From the NCBI GenBank assembly GCA_016790695.1, contig JAEUOS010000106.1:1-34618 (forward strand): 34,618 nucleotides of DNA. Reading direction: 5' to 3'. The DNA comes from Burkholderiales bacterium (GTDB taxonomy: Bacteria > Pseudomonadota > Gammaproteobacteria > Burkholderiales > JAEUOS01). A model generated the notes under the pieces. The model saw nothing but the letters and a program-made list of their open reading frames with translations, did no database searches and had not been told where the DNA came from. Below are positions 28,082 through 34,618 of the stretch, in pieces; the stretch's first letter is position 1; every line of letters begins with the position of its first letter. The position numbers and the translations under genes were made by a program.

Positions 28082-28110
28082 CGGCCCGGCCGCGTGCGGC
28101 GACCGGGCCG
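28082..28110 (-). terminator. GC-rich hairpin after the MFS gene
   Basis: CGGCCCGG (28082-28089) pairs with CCGGGCCG (28103-28110), with a small inner CCG/CGG stem. It lies 20 bases past the MFS stop (28131) on the reverse strand. No T-run follows, so termination would be weak or Rho-assisted. Confidence 0.4.
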
Positions 28111-28130
28111 GCGCACCGGCCGGCGGCGCG

Positions 28131-29363
28131 CTACGCGCGTGTGCCGCGGCGCGGCGCGCCGATCGCGAGCAGCGCCAGCGCCGCCTGGACGACCAGCGAC
28201 AGCGCGAGCGCCGCCGAATAGCCGCGCGGGTCCCAGCCGCCGGCCGCGGTGCGCGGCCACAGGTCGAGGATCGTGCCGACCGCCGCCTGCAGCGCGAACG
28301 CGCCGGCGAGGGTGAGGGCGTTGATCGCGGTCGACACGCGCCCGGTCTGCTCCGGCGGGAACATCTGGCTCACCGCGATGTAGCCGACCGGCCCCGCGGA
28401 CGCGCAGAAGGCGAACAGCAGCCACAGCGAGACCACCGCCGCCGGGGTCGTCGGCTGCAGCATCAGGCCGGCCTGGGCGGCGATCAGGCCGACGGTGGTC
28501 GCGCCCGGGACCAGCGCGCGGCTCCAGCCGGCCGCCTGCGCCTTGCTCGCCGCCCAGCCGGTGACGTAGCCGCCGGCCATCAGCGCGAGGGTGTACCAGA
28601 ACAGGGTCTGGGCGCGCGCCGGGCCGTCGTAGTGCGCGACGTCGCGCAGCCACGGCCCGGCCCACAGGCCGAGATAGGCGAAGTTCATCGTCGACAGGAA
28701 GGCCGCGGCCGGGCCGTAGCGCCAGAAGCGCCGCGACGCGAGGATGCTGCCGACCACGCCGAACTCGGCCGCGAGGCTGCGCGCCGGTCCCGTCGCGGCC
28801 TTCTCGGGGACCGAGACGTAGATCCAGGCGGCGGTGGCGAGCGACGCGACGCACATCACCCAGAACACGCCGCGCCAGCCGAGCGACGGCAGCACCGCCT
28901 CGACCGGCGTGGTGGTGAGCACGCTGCCGAGCGCGCCGACGATGAGCGCGATGCCCGTCATGTTCGTGACCTGGGCCGGCGGGCACCACTGGCTGTGCGC
29001 CTTGATCACGGCCATCAGGGCCGCCGAGATGCCGACGCCGAGGATCACGCGCGCCGCGGCGAGGCCGGCGATGCCGTTGGCGAGCGCGAAGACCGCGAAT
29101 CCCGCCGCCGCGAGCAGCGCCATCGATGCCTGCAGCCGCCGCGGCCCGATCACGTCGAGCGCCACCCCGACCGGCAGCTGCGCGGCGCCGTAGGCCGCGA
29201 ACATGCAGGCCGCGAGCATGCCGAGCTCGCTCGCCGAGAGCGCGAACTCGGTCGCGAGCAGGGGGCCGATGATCGCCATCACGGTCCGCGAGGCCTGGTT
29301 GAGCAGGTTCAGCGCGGCCAGCGGCAGGGAGACGACGAGGAACAGGCGCAGGGGGGAGGTCAT
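28131..29363 (-). CDS. MFS transporter (12 transmembrane segments)
   Basis: Encodes 410 residues from ATG 29363 (MTSPLRLFLVVSLPLAALNLLN); an upstream start at 29438 would add a hydrophilic Arg-rich lead and was rejected. The sequence alternates hydrophobic helices and short loops through about twelve segments. It carries the MFS loop-2/3 signature in the form DVIGPRRLQASM after GAAQLPVGVAL, and a mid-protein hydrophilic linker (PEKAATGPARSLAAEFG). It is a proton- or ion-coupled carrier of an organic solute in the inner membrane; direction and substrate cannot be told. It stands between the flagellar operon (105 bases upstream) and the 91-residue protein. It is probably a separate unit from the flagellar genes, with a 21-base palindrome between. 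Confidence 0.88.
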   Translation of the reverse strand: MTSPLRLFLVVSLPLAALNLLNQASRTVMAIIGPLLATEFALSASELGMLAACMFAAYGAAQLPVGVALDVIGPRRLQASMALLAAAGFAVFALANGIAGLAAARVILGVGISAALMAVIKAHSQWCPPAQVTNMTGIALIVGALGSVLTTTPVEAVLPSLGWRGVFWVMCVASLATAAWIYVSVPEKAATGPARSLAAEFGVVGSILASRRFWRYGPAAAFLSTMNFAYLGLWAGPWLRDVAHYDGPARAQTLFWYTLALMAGGYVTGWAASKAQAAGWSRALVPGATTVGLIAAQAGLMLQPTTPAAVVSLWLLFAFCASAGPVGYIAVSQMFPPEQTGRVSTAINALTLAGAFALQAAVGTILDLWPRTAAGGWDPRGYSAALALSLVVQAALALLAIGAPRRGTRA

Positions 29364-29441
29364 GCGGGCGGGCTCGCGCGTGCCGCGCGCGGCGGCGCGG
29401 CGCCGATGCGCGCGACAGGGCAGCGCACATTGTCGCACCCG

Positions 29442-29462
29442 CGCCGCGCCCGGGGCGCGGCG
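29442..29462 (-). terminator. Candidate terminator of the flagellar operon
   Basis: CGCCGCGCCC (29442-29451) and GGGCGCGGCG (29453-29462) are perfect complements around a single base, starting seven bases past the fliR stop on the reverse strand. The arms can form a ~9-bp stem. No T-run follows. Confidence 0.45.
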
Positions 29463-29468
29463 GGCGGC

Positions 29469-30236
29469 TCAGCGCATCAGGAAGACCAGCGAGCGCTCGA
29501 GGTGGCGCTCGATCGCGGCCACCGTCCACGGCGTGGCGATCCACAGCATCCACAACCCGGCGAGGAGGCCGACGGGAAAGCCGAAGGACATCAGGTTCAG
29601 CTGCGGCGCGGCGCGCGTCATCACGCCGATCGCGAGGTTGACCACCAGGAGCGCCGCGATCACCGGCAGTGCCAGATGCACGCCGACGCGGAAGATCTCG
29701 CCGCCCATGAGCGCGAAGTCGCGCAGCGTGCCGGCGCCGGTCGAGGGCATGGAACCGACGGGAAAGGCGCGGAAGCTCTCGACGATGCCGTTGACCACGA
29801 TCAGGTGGCCGTTGATCGCGAGGAACACCAGGCTCGCGAGCACGCCGAGGTAGCTGCCGATCAGCGGCGTCTGGTCCGAGTTCTGCGGATCGACGAAGGT
29901 GGCGAACGACAGGCCCATCGACAGGCCCATCAGGTCGCCGGCGAGCTCGATCGCGGCGAACATCAGGCGCAGCATGAATCCCATGGCGGCGCCGACGGCG
30001 ACCTGCTGCGCGAGCACGCCGAAGCCGTTCCACGACGTGAACGCGGCGGCGGGCGGCGGCGGCAGGGTGGGCGCGACCACGATCGCGATCGCGAGCGCCA
30101 GGCCGATCTTGACCTGCGGCGCGATCGCGCGGTGCGACAGCACCGGCGCGGTGCCGACGAGCGCGAGGATGCGGATGAACGGCCAGAGGAACGCGCCGGC
30201 CCAGGCCAGGAGCGCGTCGCTGTTGATGCTGAGCAT
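29469..30236 (-). CDS. fliR: Flagellar export-gate protein FliR
   Basis: Encodes 255 residues from ATG 30236 (MLSINSDALLAWAGAFLWPF). FliR with FliP and FliQ forms the inner-membrane export gate of the flagellar type III secretion system. Seen: the N-terminal FIRILALVGTAPVLS segment, LMGLSMGLSFATFVDP, a hydrophobic stretch LGVLASLVFLAINGHL, and the C-terminal VGLLAGLWMLWIATPW, giving about six membrane segments and the usual length (~260). It begins 26 bases after the fliQ stop on the same strand. An MFS gene follows rather than flhB. Confidence 0.95.
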   Translation of the reverse strand: MLSINSDALLAWAGAFLWPFIRILALVGTAPVLSHRAIAPQVKIGLALAIAIVVAPTLPPPPAAAFTSWNGFGVLAQQVAVGAAMGFMLRLMFAAIELAGDLMGLSMGLSFATFVDPQNSDQTPLIGSYLGVLASLVFLAINGHLIVVNGIVESFRAFPVGSMPSTGAGTLRDFALMGGEIFRVGVHLALPVIAALLVVNLAIGVMTRAAPQLNLMSFGFPVGLLAGLWMLWIATPWTVAAIERHLERSLVFLMR

Positions 30237-30262
30237 GGCCGGGCCGGCGGCGCCGGGGCGAG

Positions 30263-30535
30263 CTACCCGATCACCGCGGGGATGCGCGTGATCAGGCCGC
30301 GCATGAAGTCGGTCATGGTCGCGAGCATCCAGGGCCCGGCGATGACCATCACCGCGAACATCGCCGCGAGCTTGGGGATGAACGAGAGCGTCATCTCGTT
30401 GATCTGGGTGGCGGCCTGGAAGATCCCGACCACCAGGCCCGAGACCAGCGCGGCCAGCAGCATCGGCGCGGCGATCAGGAAGGTGATCCACAGCGCCTCG
30501 GCGCCGATGCTGATGACGGTCTGGGTGGTGAACAT
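30263..30535 (-). CDS. fliQ: Flagellar export-gate protein FliQ
   Basis: Encodes 90 residues from ATG 30535 (MFTTQTVISIGAEALWITFL). FliQ is the small two-helix subunit of the export gate. Seen: the first helix ALWITFLIAAPMLLAALVSG, the conserved GLVVGIFQAATQINEMTLSF loop and the second helix LAAMFAVMVIAGPWML, ending FMRGLITRIPAVIG. Length is standard (~89). It starts 20 bases after the fliP stop. Confidence 0.96.
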   Translation of the reverse strand: MFTTQTVISIGAEALWITFLIAAPMLLAALVSGLVVGIFQAATQINEMTLSFIPKLAAMFAVMVIAGPWMLATMTDFMRGLITRIPAVIG

Positions 30536-30555
30536 GGACGTGCGGGCGCGGGCCC

Positions 30556-31341
30556 TCAGAGGTGGAAACTGGCGATGAGCGAGCCGATCAGGAGGTTCCA
30601 GCCGTCGACGAGGACGAACAGGATGAGCTTGAACGGCAGCGAGATCATCACCGGCGAGAGCATCATCATGCCCATCGACATCAGCACCGAGGCGACCACC
30701 ATGTCGATGACGAGGAACGGGATGAAGATCATGAAGCCGATCTGGAACGCGGTCTTGAGCTCGCTGGTGACGAAGGCGGGCACCACCACCGTGAACGGCA
30801 GGTCGGCGGGCTTCTCGGCCGCCGGGCGCCCGGCGAGCCGCGCGAAGAGCTCGAGGTCGGGCTCGCGCGCCTGCTTGAGCATGAACCCCTTGACCGGCGT
30901 CTCGGCGCGCCTGAGCGCCTCGGGAAAGCCGATCTGGTTGTTGCTGTAGGGCAGGTAGGCCTCGGCGTAGACGCGGTCGATCGTCGGCGCCATCACGAAC
31001 ATCGTGAGGAACAGCGACAGCCCGATGATCACCTGGTTCGGCGGCGCGGTCTGGGTGCCGAGCGCATGGCGCAGGAGCGACATCACGATGACGATGCGGG
31101 TGAAGCCCGTCATCATCAGCAGCACCGCCGGCAGGAAGGTGAGCGCGGTCAGCGCGAGCAGCGTCTGGATCGGCAGCGACCAGGTGGTCGAGCCGCCGGG
31201 GCCGGGCGTGGAGGTGATGCCCGGCAGCGCCGCGGCCTGCGCGCCGGCTTCGGCCGCCGCGAGCAGCAGCACGACGGCGAGCGCGCCGCGGCGCGTCGGG
31301 CGCGCGCACGCGGCGTGCCTGCCGGCGGCGGCGGCGCGCAT
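30556..31341 (-). CDS. fliP: Flagellar export-gate protein FliP
   Basis: Encodes 261 residues from ATG 31341, whose A is shared with the TGA of fliO (TGATG), indicating translational coupling. FliP is the main export-gate subunit. It has a cleavable signal peptide ([20 protein letters not shown]), as known for FliP. Then come [40 protein letters not shown], the periplasmic [15 protein letters not shown] region and the C-terminal [16 protein letters not shown] and [16 protein letters not shown] helices. Length is normal. Confidence 0.97.
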   Translation of the reverse strand: MRAAAAGRHAACARPTRRGALAVVLLLAAAEAGAQAAALPGITSTPGPGGSTTWSLPIQTLLALTALTFLPAVLLMMTGFTRIVIVMSLLRHALGTQTAPPNQVIIGLSLFLTMFVMAPTIDRVYAEAYLPYSNNQIGFPEALRRAETPVKGFMLKQAREPDLELFARLAGRPAAEKPADLPFTVVVPAFVTSELKTAFQIGFMIFIPFLVIDMVVASVLMSMGMMMLSPVMISLPFKLILFVLVDGWNLLIGSLIASFHL

Positions 31342-31751
31342 CAGGATCTCCCCCGCGCGCGCGCGAGCCAGGCGGCGAACGGCGGCGCGCCCGGCGCCGG
31401 CGCGTCCGGCGTTGCGGCCGACGGCGGCCGCGGCATGCGCGACAGGCGGCTGACGCTGCCCGGCGCGACCCCCAGGACCAGCCACTGCTCGCCCACCTCG
31501 ACGATGACGACGCGCTCGCGCGTCCCGACGCTGCGCTGGTCGACCACGCGCAGGCGGCCGGCGCCGCCCGCCGGGACGGCGCCGAAGCGCCGTGCCAGCC
31601 ACGCGAGCCCGACGATGAGCGCGATGACGATGGCCAGGCCCGGCAGCATCTGGATCAGGCCGGCGGGGCCGGTGGCCGGGTCGGCGGCGGCGCCCGGCGC
31701 GGCGAAGAGCGCGGCGGCGGTGGCGGCCAGCCGCACGGGGAGGCGGTTCAT
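31341..31751 (-). CDS. fliO: Flagellar biosynthesis protein FliO
   Basis: Encodes 136 residues from ATG 31751, overlapping the fliN stop by four bases (ATGA). FliO assists assembly of the FliP ring. Seen: an N-terminal hydrophobic signal-like stretch, a single membrane segment ([19 protein letters not shown], ~35-53), then the small FliO domain [20 protein letters not shown] and [14 protein letters not shown], followed by a Pro/Ala-rich tail. FliO is poorly conserved; the position between fliN and fliP supports the call. Confidence 0.9.
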   Translation of the reverse strand: MNRLPVRLAATAAALFAAPGAAADPATGPAGLIQMLPGLAIVIALIVGLAWLARRFGAVPAGGAGRLRVVDQRSVGTRERVVIVEVGEQWLVLGVAPGSVSRLSRMPRPPSAATPDAPAPGAPPFAAWLARARGRS

Positions 31752-32176
31752 TTGTTGAGCTTGCGGATGCGCTCGGAGGGGGTGATGATGTCGATGAGCC
31801 GGATGCCGAACTTGTCGTTGACCACCACCACCTCGCCCTGGGCGATGAGGCAGCCGTTGATCAGCACGTTCATCGGCTCGCCCGCGAGGCCGTCGAGCTC
31901 GATCACCGACCCCTGGGCAAGCTGGAGGATCTGCTTGATCGGAATCTTCGTGCGGCCGAGTTCGACCGTCAGCTGGACCGGGATGTCCATGATCATGCTG
32001 ATGTCGTTGGCCTGACCGGCGGTTCCGCCCGGCGCGAATTCCTGGAACATGTCGGCCGCAGGGCGGCCGGCGGGCGCCACGGCCGACGGCCCGGGTGCCG
32101 GTTCCGCGGCGGCCTGCTCGGCCATCGCCGCGGCCCAGTCGTCCTCGGCGGATGCGGCGGCGTTCTCTTCAGACAT
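31748..32176 (-). CDS. fliN: Flagellar motor switch protein FliN
   Basis: Encodes 142 residues from ATG 32176, which overlaps the end of fliM by eight bases. FliN forms the lower C-ring, binds FliH and takes part in switching. An acidic/Ala-rich N-terminal lead (~1-72) is followed by the SpoA domain: [60 protein letters not shown] and PSERIRKL. Length is slightly long because of the N-terminal extension, as in other proteobacteria. Confidence 0.96.
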   Translation of the reverse strand: MSEENAAASAEDDWAAAMAEQAAAEPAPGPSAVAPAGRPAADMFQEFAPGGTAGQANDISMIMDIPVQLTVELGRTKIPIKQILQLAQGSVIELDGLAGEPMNVLINGCLIAQGEVVVVNDKFGIRLIDIITPSERIRKLNK

Positions 32177-33173
32177 GCTTTTCTCCTGGCAGTGGTTCTT
32201 CCTGCATTCCGGCGACGATGCGCTCGATCTTGATCGCGAGGCGGCCGTTGAGGACGCCGTAACGGCATTCGAACAGCGGGATGCCGTCGACGGTGGCGGT
32301 CACGGTCGGCCTGATCTCGACGTCGATGACCTCGTTGGCGCGCAGGCCGAGCACGCGGCCCAGCGTCAGCCCGGCGTGCCCGAGGTCGGCCGTGAGCTCG
32401 ACGTCGGCGTCCTGCACCTGGCGCCGCAGCATGTGCAGCCAGCGCGTGTCGGGTTCGCCGCTGTCGGGGCGCGTGCCGCTGTAGAGGGCGTCGCGGATCG
32501 GCTCGAGCGTCGCGTACGGGATCGCGACGTGGATCGCGCCGCCGGTCGAGCCCAGCTCGACGCTGAAGCTGGTCGTGATGACGACCTCGGAGGGCGTGGC
32601 GATGCTGGCGAACTGCGTGTGCATCTCCGAGCGCGTGTGCTCGAACGCCATCGGGTGCACCGGCTGCCACGACTTGTTGTAGTTCTCCAGCACCACGTCG
32701 AGCATGCGCTTGATGATCCGCTGCTCGGTCACGGTGAAGTCACGCCCCTCGATGCGGGCCTGGAAACGGCTGTCCCCGCCGAACATGTGGTCGATGACGG
32801 TGAAGATCAGCATCGGCTCCATCACGATCAGGCAGTTGCCGCGCAGCGGCTTGGCCTGGACGATGTTCAGGTTGGTCGGCACCACCAGGTTGCGCATGAA
32901 CTCGCTGTACTTCTGCACCTTGACCGGGCCGACCGAGATCTCGGGGCTCTTGCGCATGAAGCCGAACATGCCGGCACGGAACAGCCGGGCGAAGCGGTCG
33001 TTGATGATCTCCAGGGTCGGCATCCGGCCCCGGACGATGCGCTCCTGGGTCGCCAGGTTGTAGGGCCGGACCCCTTCCTCCGGCGCGGTCTCGGCGACCG
33101 CCGGCTCGTCGTCGCCGCTGACCCCCTGCAGCAGGGCGTCGACTTCCTCTTGGGACAGGACTTCGCTGGACAT
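32169..33173 (-). CDS. fliM: Flagellar motor switch protein FliM
   Basis: Encodes 334 residues from ATG 33173. FliM forms the middle of the C-ring and is the CheY-P target for reversing rotation. Seen: the N-terminal LSQEEVDALLQG motif that binds CheY-P, then PYNLATQERIVRGRMPTLE, RLFRAGMFGFMRKSPEISVG, the GGDSRFQARIEGRDFTVTEQ region and a C-terminal SpoA/FliN-like domain (LGRVLGLRANEVIDVEI, GIPLFECRYGVLNGRLAIKI). Length is normal. It starts 21 bases after the fliL stop. Confidence 0.97.
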   Translation of the reverse strand: MSSEVLSQEEVDALLQGVSGDDEPAVAETAPEEGVRPYNLATQERIVRGRMPTLEIINDRFARLFRAGMFGFMRKSPEISVGPVKVQKYSEFMRNLVVPTNLNIVQAKPLRGNCLIVMEPMLIFTVIDHMFGGDSRFQARIEGRDFTVTEQRIIKRMLDVVLENYNKSWQPVHPMAFEHTRSEMHTQFASIATPSEVVITTSFSVELGSTGGAIHVAIPYATLEPIRDALYSGTRPDSGEPDTRWLHMLRRQVQDADVELTADLGHAGLTLGRVLGLRANEVIDVEIRPTVTATVDGIPLFECRYGVLNGRLAIKIERIVAGMQEEPLPGEKHV

Positions 33174-33194
33174 GGGCGTCGGTCGGACCGGCGG

Positions 33195-33704
33195 TTACTG
33201 GATGATGAAGGCGGAGAAATGGACGTCGACGACGCCGCGATCGGGGTTCTGCACGCCGGCGGCCTGGGACGACGCGAGCGCGGCCCGCGCGAGCGTGACG
33301 AGTTCGCCTGCGAGCTTGCCCTTGCCGTCCGGCTGCGCCAGCTCGTCGGAGCTCTTGCTGGTCAGCAGCAGCAGGATGCGGCTGCGCAGCAGCGGCATCT
33401 GCGCCTTCAGGGCTGCGTCGACGTCGCTCGAGTAGACCTCGTAGGTGAGGCCGATCTGCAGGTAGTGGTCGCGCGAGGCGTCGGCGAGGTTGACCGTGAA
33501 CGGGTCGAGGGCGATGAACGCGGACGGTGCGCGCTTCTCCGGCTGCTTCTTCTCCTCGGTGGCGCCGCCGCTGCCCTTCTTCAGCATGAAGAAGGCGCCG
33601 GCGCCGCCGGCGATGACGAGCAACAGAAGAACGACGATGATGAGCATCAGCTTGCTCTTCTTCGGCGCGGGCGCGGGCGCGGCTTCGGCGGCGGCAGTCG
33701 ACAT
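33195..33704 (-). CDS. fliL: Flagellar basal-body-associated protein FliL
   Basis: Encodes 169 residues from ATG 33704, with GAGGAAG upstream as Shine-Dalgarno; a longer start at 33782 was rejected because it adds Arg/Pro-rich sequence. FliL is a single-pass inner-membrane protein that associates with the stator. Seen: a short cytosolic N-terminus, the membrane helix LMLIIVVLLLLVIAGGAGAFF (~19-38), a linker, and the periplasmic domain with FIALDPFTVNLAD, YLQIGLTYEV, RSRILLLLTSKSSDEL and a C-terminal VVDVHFSAFIIQ. Confidence 0.95.
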   Translation of the reverse strand: MSTAAAEAAPAPAPKKSKLMLIIVVLLLLVIAGGAGAFFMLKKGSGGATEEKKQPEKRAPSAFIALDPFTVNLADASRDHYLQIGLTYEVYSSDVDAALKAQMPLLRSRILLLLTSKSSDELAQPDGKGKLAGELVTLARAALASSQAAGVQNPDRGVVDVHFSAFIIQ

Positions 33705-34010
33705 GGCGTCTTCCTCAGGCAGATCGGATCGGTGACGTGCGCCCGCTGCCGGGGCGGGCGCGGCAGTGGGCGGGTGACGCAAGTATTCTTGCGCGCGGTC
33801 GCTGCCCGAATGCGGCGATTACGCGGCGGAATCGCCGCCTTCTCGGGCTTGCGCGACCCGTGCGCGGCGGCAGGGCGGGGCGCCGCGCGGGGCGGCTGGT
33901 GCGCATCTGCGCGCCGGACCGGCGCCGCGGCGGCCGCAGTCGCGCGCGTTGTCCCCGCCGCGGCCTGCCGCGCGGCGCGCAGGACGGCGCGCCGGCGGAC
34001 GCGGCGCCGC
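33705..34010. promoter_or_regulatory. 306-base gap between fliK and fliL
   Basis: I see no protein gene here. An inverted repeat, CGCAAG (33778-33783) and CTTGCG (33788-33793) around TATT, lies 74 bases upstream of the fliL start and is the most AT-rich spot in the gap. It could belong to a fliL promoter. No convincing sigma-54 or sigma-28 box was found. The left end of the fliK gene is at 34011. Confidence 0.4.
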
Positions 34011-34618
34011 CTACGCGAAGATGTCGATCAGGCTGCGTGCCGCCGGTGTCGCCGCGACCCCGGCGGCGGGTGCGCCCGCCGCGGCCGCAGGCGCGGCCTC
34101 GCTGGCGAAGGTCACGCGGCTGCGCGTGGCGCCGTCGCGCGACCCGCGCGTGAAGTCCTGTCCGCCGACATTGGCCTCGCCGAGGGCGACGCCGCTGTCG
34201 GCGAGCATCTCGGTCAGCCGGTGCAGCGAGTTCTCCACCGCCGCGCGGGTCTCCGGCTGGGTCACGGCGAAGCTGATGATCGCCTCGTTCTGGTGCATCT
34301 CGATGCGCACCGCGATCGGGCCGAGTTCGGCCGGCTTGACGCGGATCTCCGCTTCGCCGATGCCGTTGCGGACCAGCCAGGTCACCTTCTGCGCGGCTTC
34401 CTCGGCAAAGCGCGGCGAGCCGACCGGTGCCGCGACCTCGGTCGCGGTCATCGGCGGTCCCTGCCGCGCGGGTGCGACGCCGTCGGCCGGCACCGCGTGC
34501 GCGGCCCAGGCGGGCACCGCGGCGGCGCTGCCGACCCCGGGATCGGGCTGGCCGGTGGCGCCGGCCGGGCCGGCGCGCTCGCCGGCGCGCAGCGCCTGCT
34601 GGAGGACATCGGTCGCGC
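34011..34618 (-). CDS. fliK: Flagellar hook-length control protein FliK, C-terminal part (runs off the window)
   Basis: The frame ends with TAG at 34011-34013 and stays open to the right edge, so about 202 C-terminal residues are visible and the true start is outside. FliK is the secreted molecular ruler that sets hook length and triggers the switch to filament export. Seen: the conserved C-terminal hook domain with VTWLVRNGIGEAEIRVKPAE, LGPIAVRIEMHQNEAIISFA and TRAAVENSLHRLTEMLADSG, followed by a variable Ala-rich tail. The visible upstream part is Ala/Gly/Pro-rich, as in other FliK linkers. Position beside fliL agrees. Confidence 0.92.
   Translation of the reverse strand, partial: ATDVLQQALRAGERAGPAGATGQPDPGVGSAAAVPAWAAHAVPADGVAPARQGPPMTATEVAAPVGSPRFAEEAAQKVTWLVRNGIGEAEIRVKPAELGPIAVRIEMHQNEAIISFAVTQPETRAAVENSLHRLTEMLADSGVALGEANVGGQDFTRGSRDGATRSRVTFASEAAPAAAAGAPAAGVAATPAARSLIDIFA

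Noticed and set aside
27738..30578. A 946-residue forward open frame across the MFS and fliR/fliQ genes
   Set aside because: Arg/Gln/His-rich antisense shadow of genes on the reverse strand that have unmistakable MFS and Fli motifs.

Overview
The window is about 34.6 kb of very GC-rich (roughly 70%) bacterial chromosome. It suggests a motile betaproteobacterium, most likely Burkholderiales. The reasons are a Bug-family (tripartite tricarboxylate transporter-type) periplasmic binding protein, a fliK-L-M-N-O-P-Q-R flagellar operon, an initiator tRNA with an encoded CCA end, and a scatter of acyl-CoA ligases and oxygenases typical of aromatic and fatty-acid degraders. No rRNA, CRISPR array, insertion sequence or phage gene was seen.

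Bases 1-18303 belong to one giant gene, open at its 5' end, which shows 6100 residues of a secreted or surface multidomain protein. In order it carries FG-GAP/VCBS calcium loops, PA14-like domains, ELWxxDGTxxGT repeats, one RTX-like motif, leucine-rich repeats (LRR), a golvesin-like domain and a ~350-residue glycine-rich tract with Gly-X-Y runs. These are followed by a LamG domain, Ig-like and SdrD-like domains, at least five PKD domains, and a cohesin / dockerin-like / cohesin end. Several of these host domains appear to be split by other domains inserted inside them. A poorly understood ~90-110 residue module occurs five times.

Bases 18420-22273 are a forward group: a DUF3467-type small protein; TadA (tRNA adenosine-34 deaminase) fused in frame, with no stop codon, to a complete haloalkane dehalogenase that keeps its own internal ribosome-binding site; an LD-carboxypeptidase (peptidoglycan recycling); and an FAD-dependent aromatic-ring monooxygenase.

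Bases 22316-29363 are a metabolic and transport region. A reverse pair encodes an acyl-CoA synthetase and a Bug-family binding protein. Then come the initiator tRNA(fMet) with a clear intrinsic terminator, a reverse NIPSNAP-like protein, a second forward acyl-CoA synthetase, a reverse 91-residue protein of unknown function and a reverse MFS transporter. Together they look like uptake and activation of organic acids plus ring hydroxylation, but no complete pathway is visible.

Bases 29469-34618 are the reverse-strand flagellar cluster. It encodes the C-ring (FliM, FliN), the export gate (FliO, FliP, FliQ, FliR), the stator-associated FliL and the C-terminal part of the hook-length protein FliK, which runs off the right edge. 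Many genes overlap or nearly touch, which indicates one operon.

The strongest candidates for something undescribed are the nested-domain architecture of the giant protein and the TadA-dehalogenase fusion.
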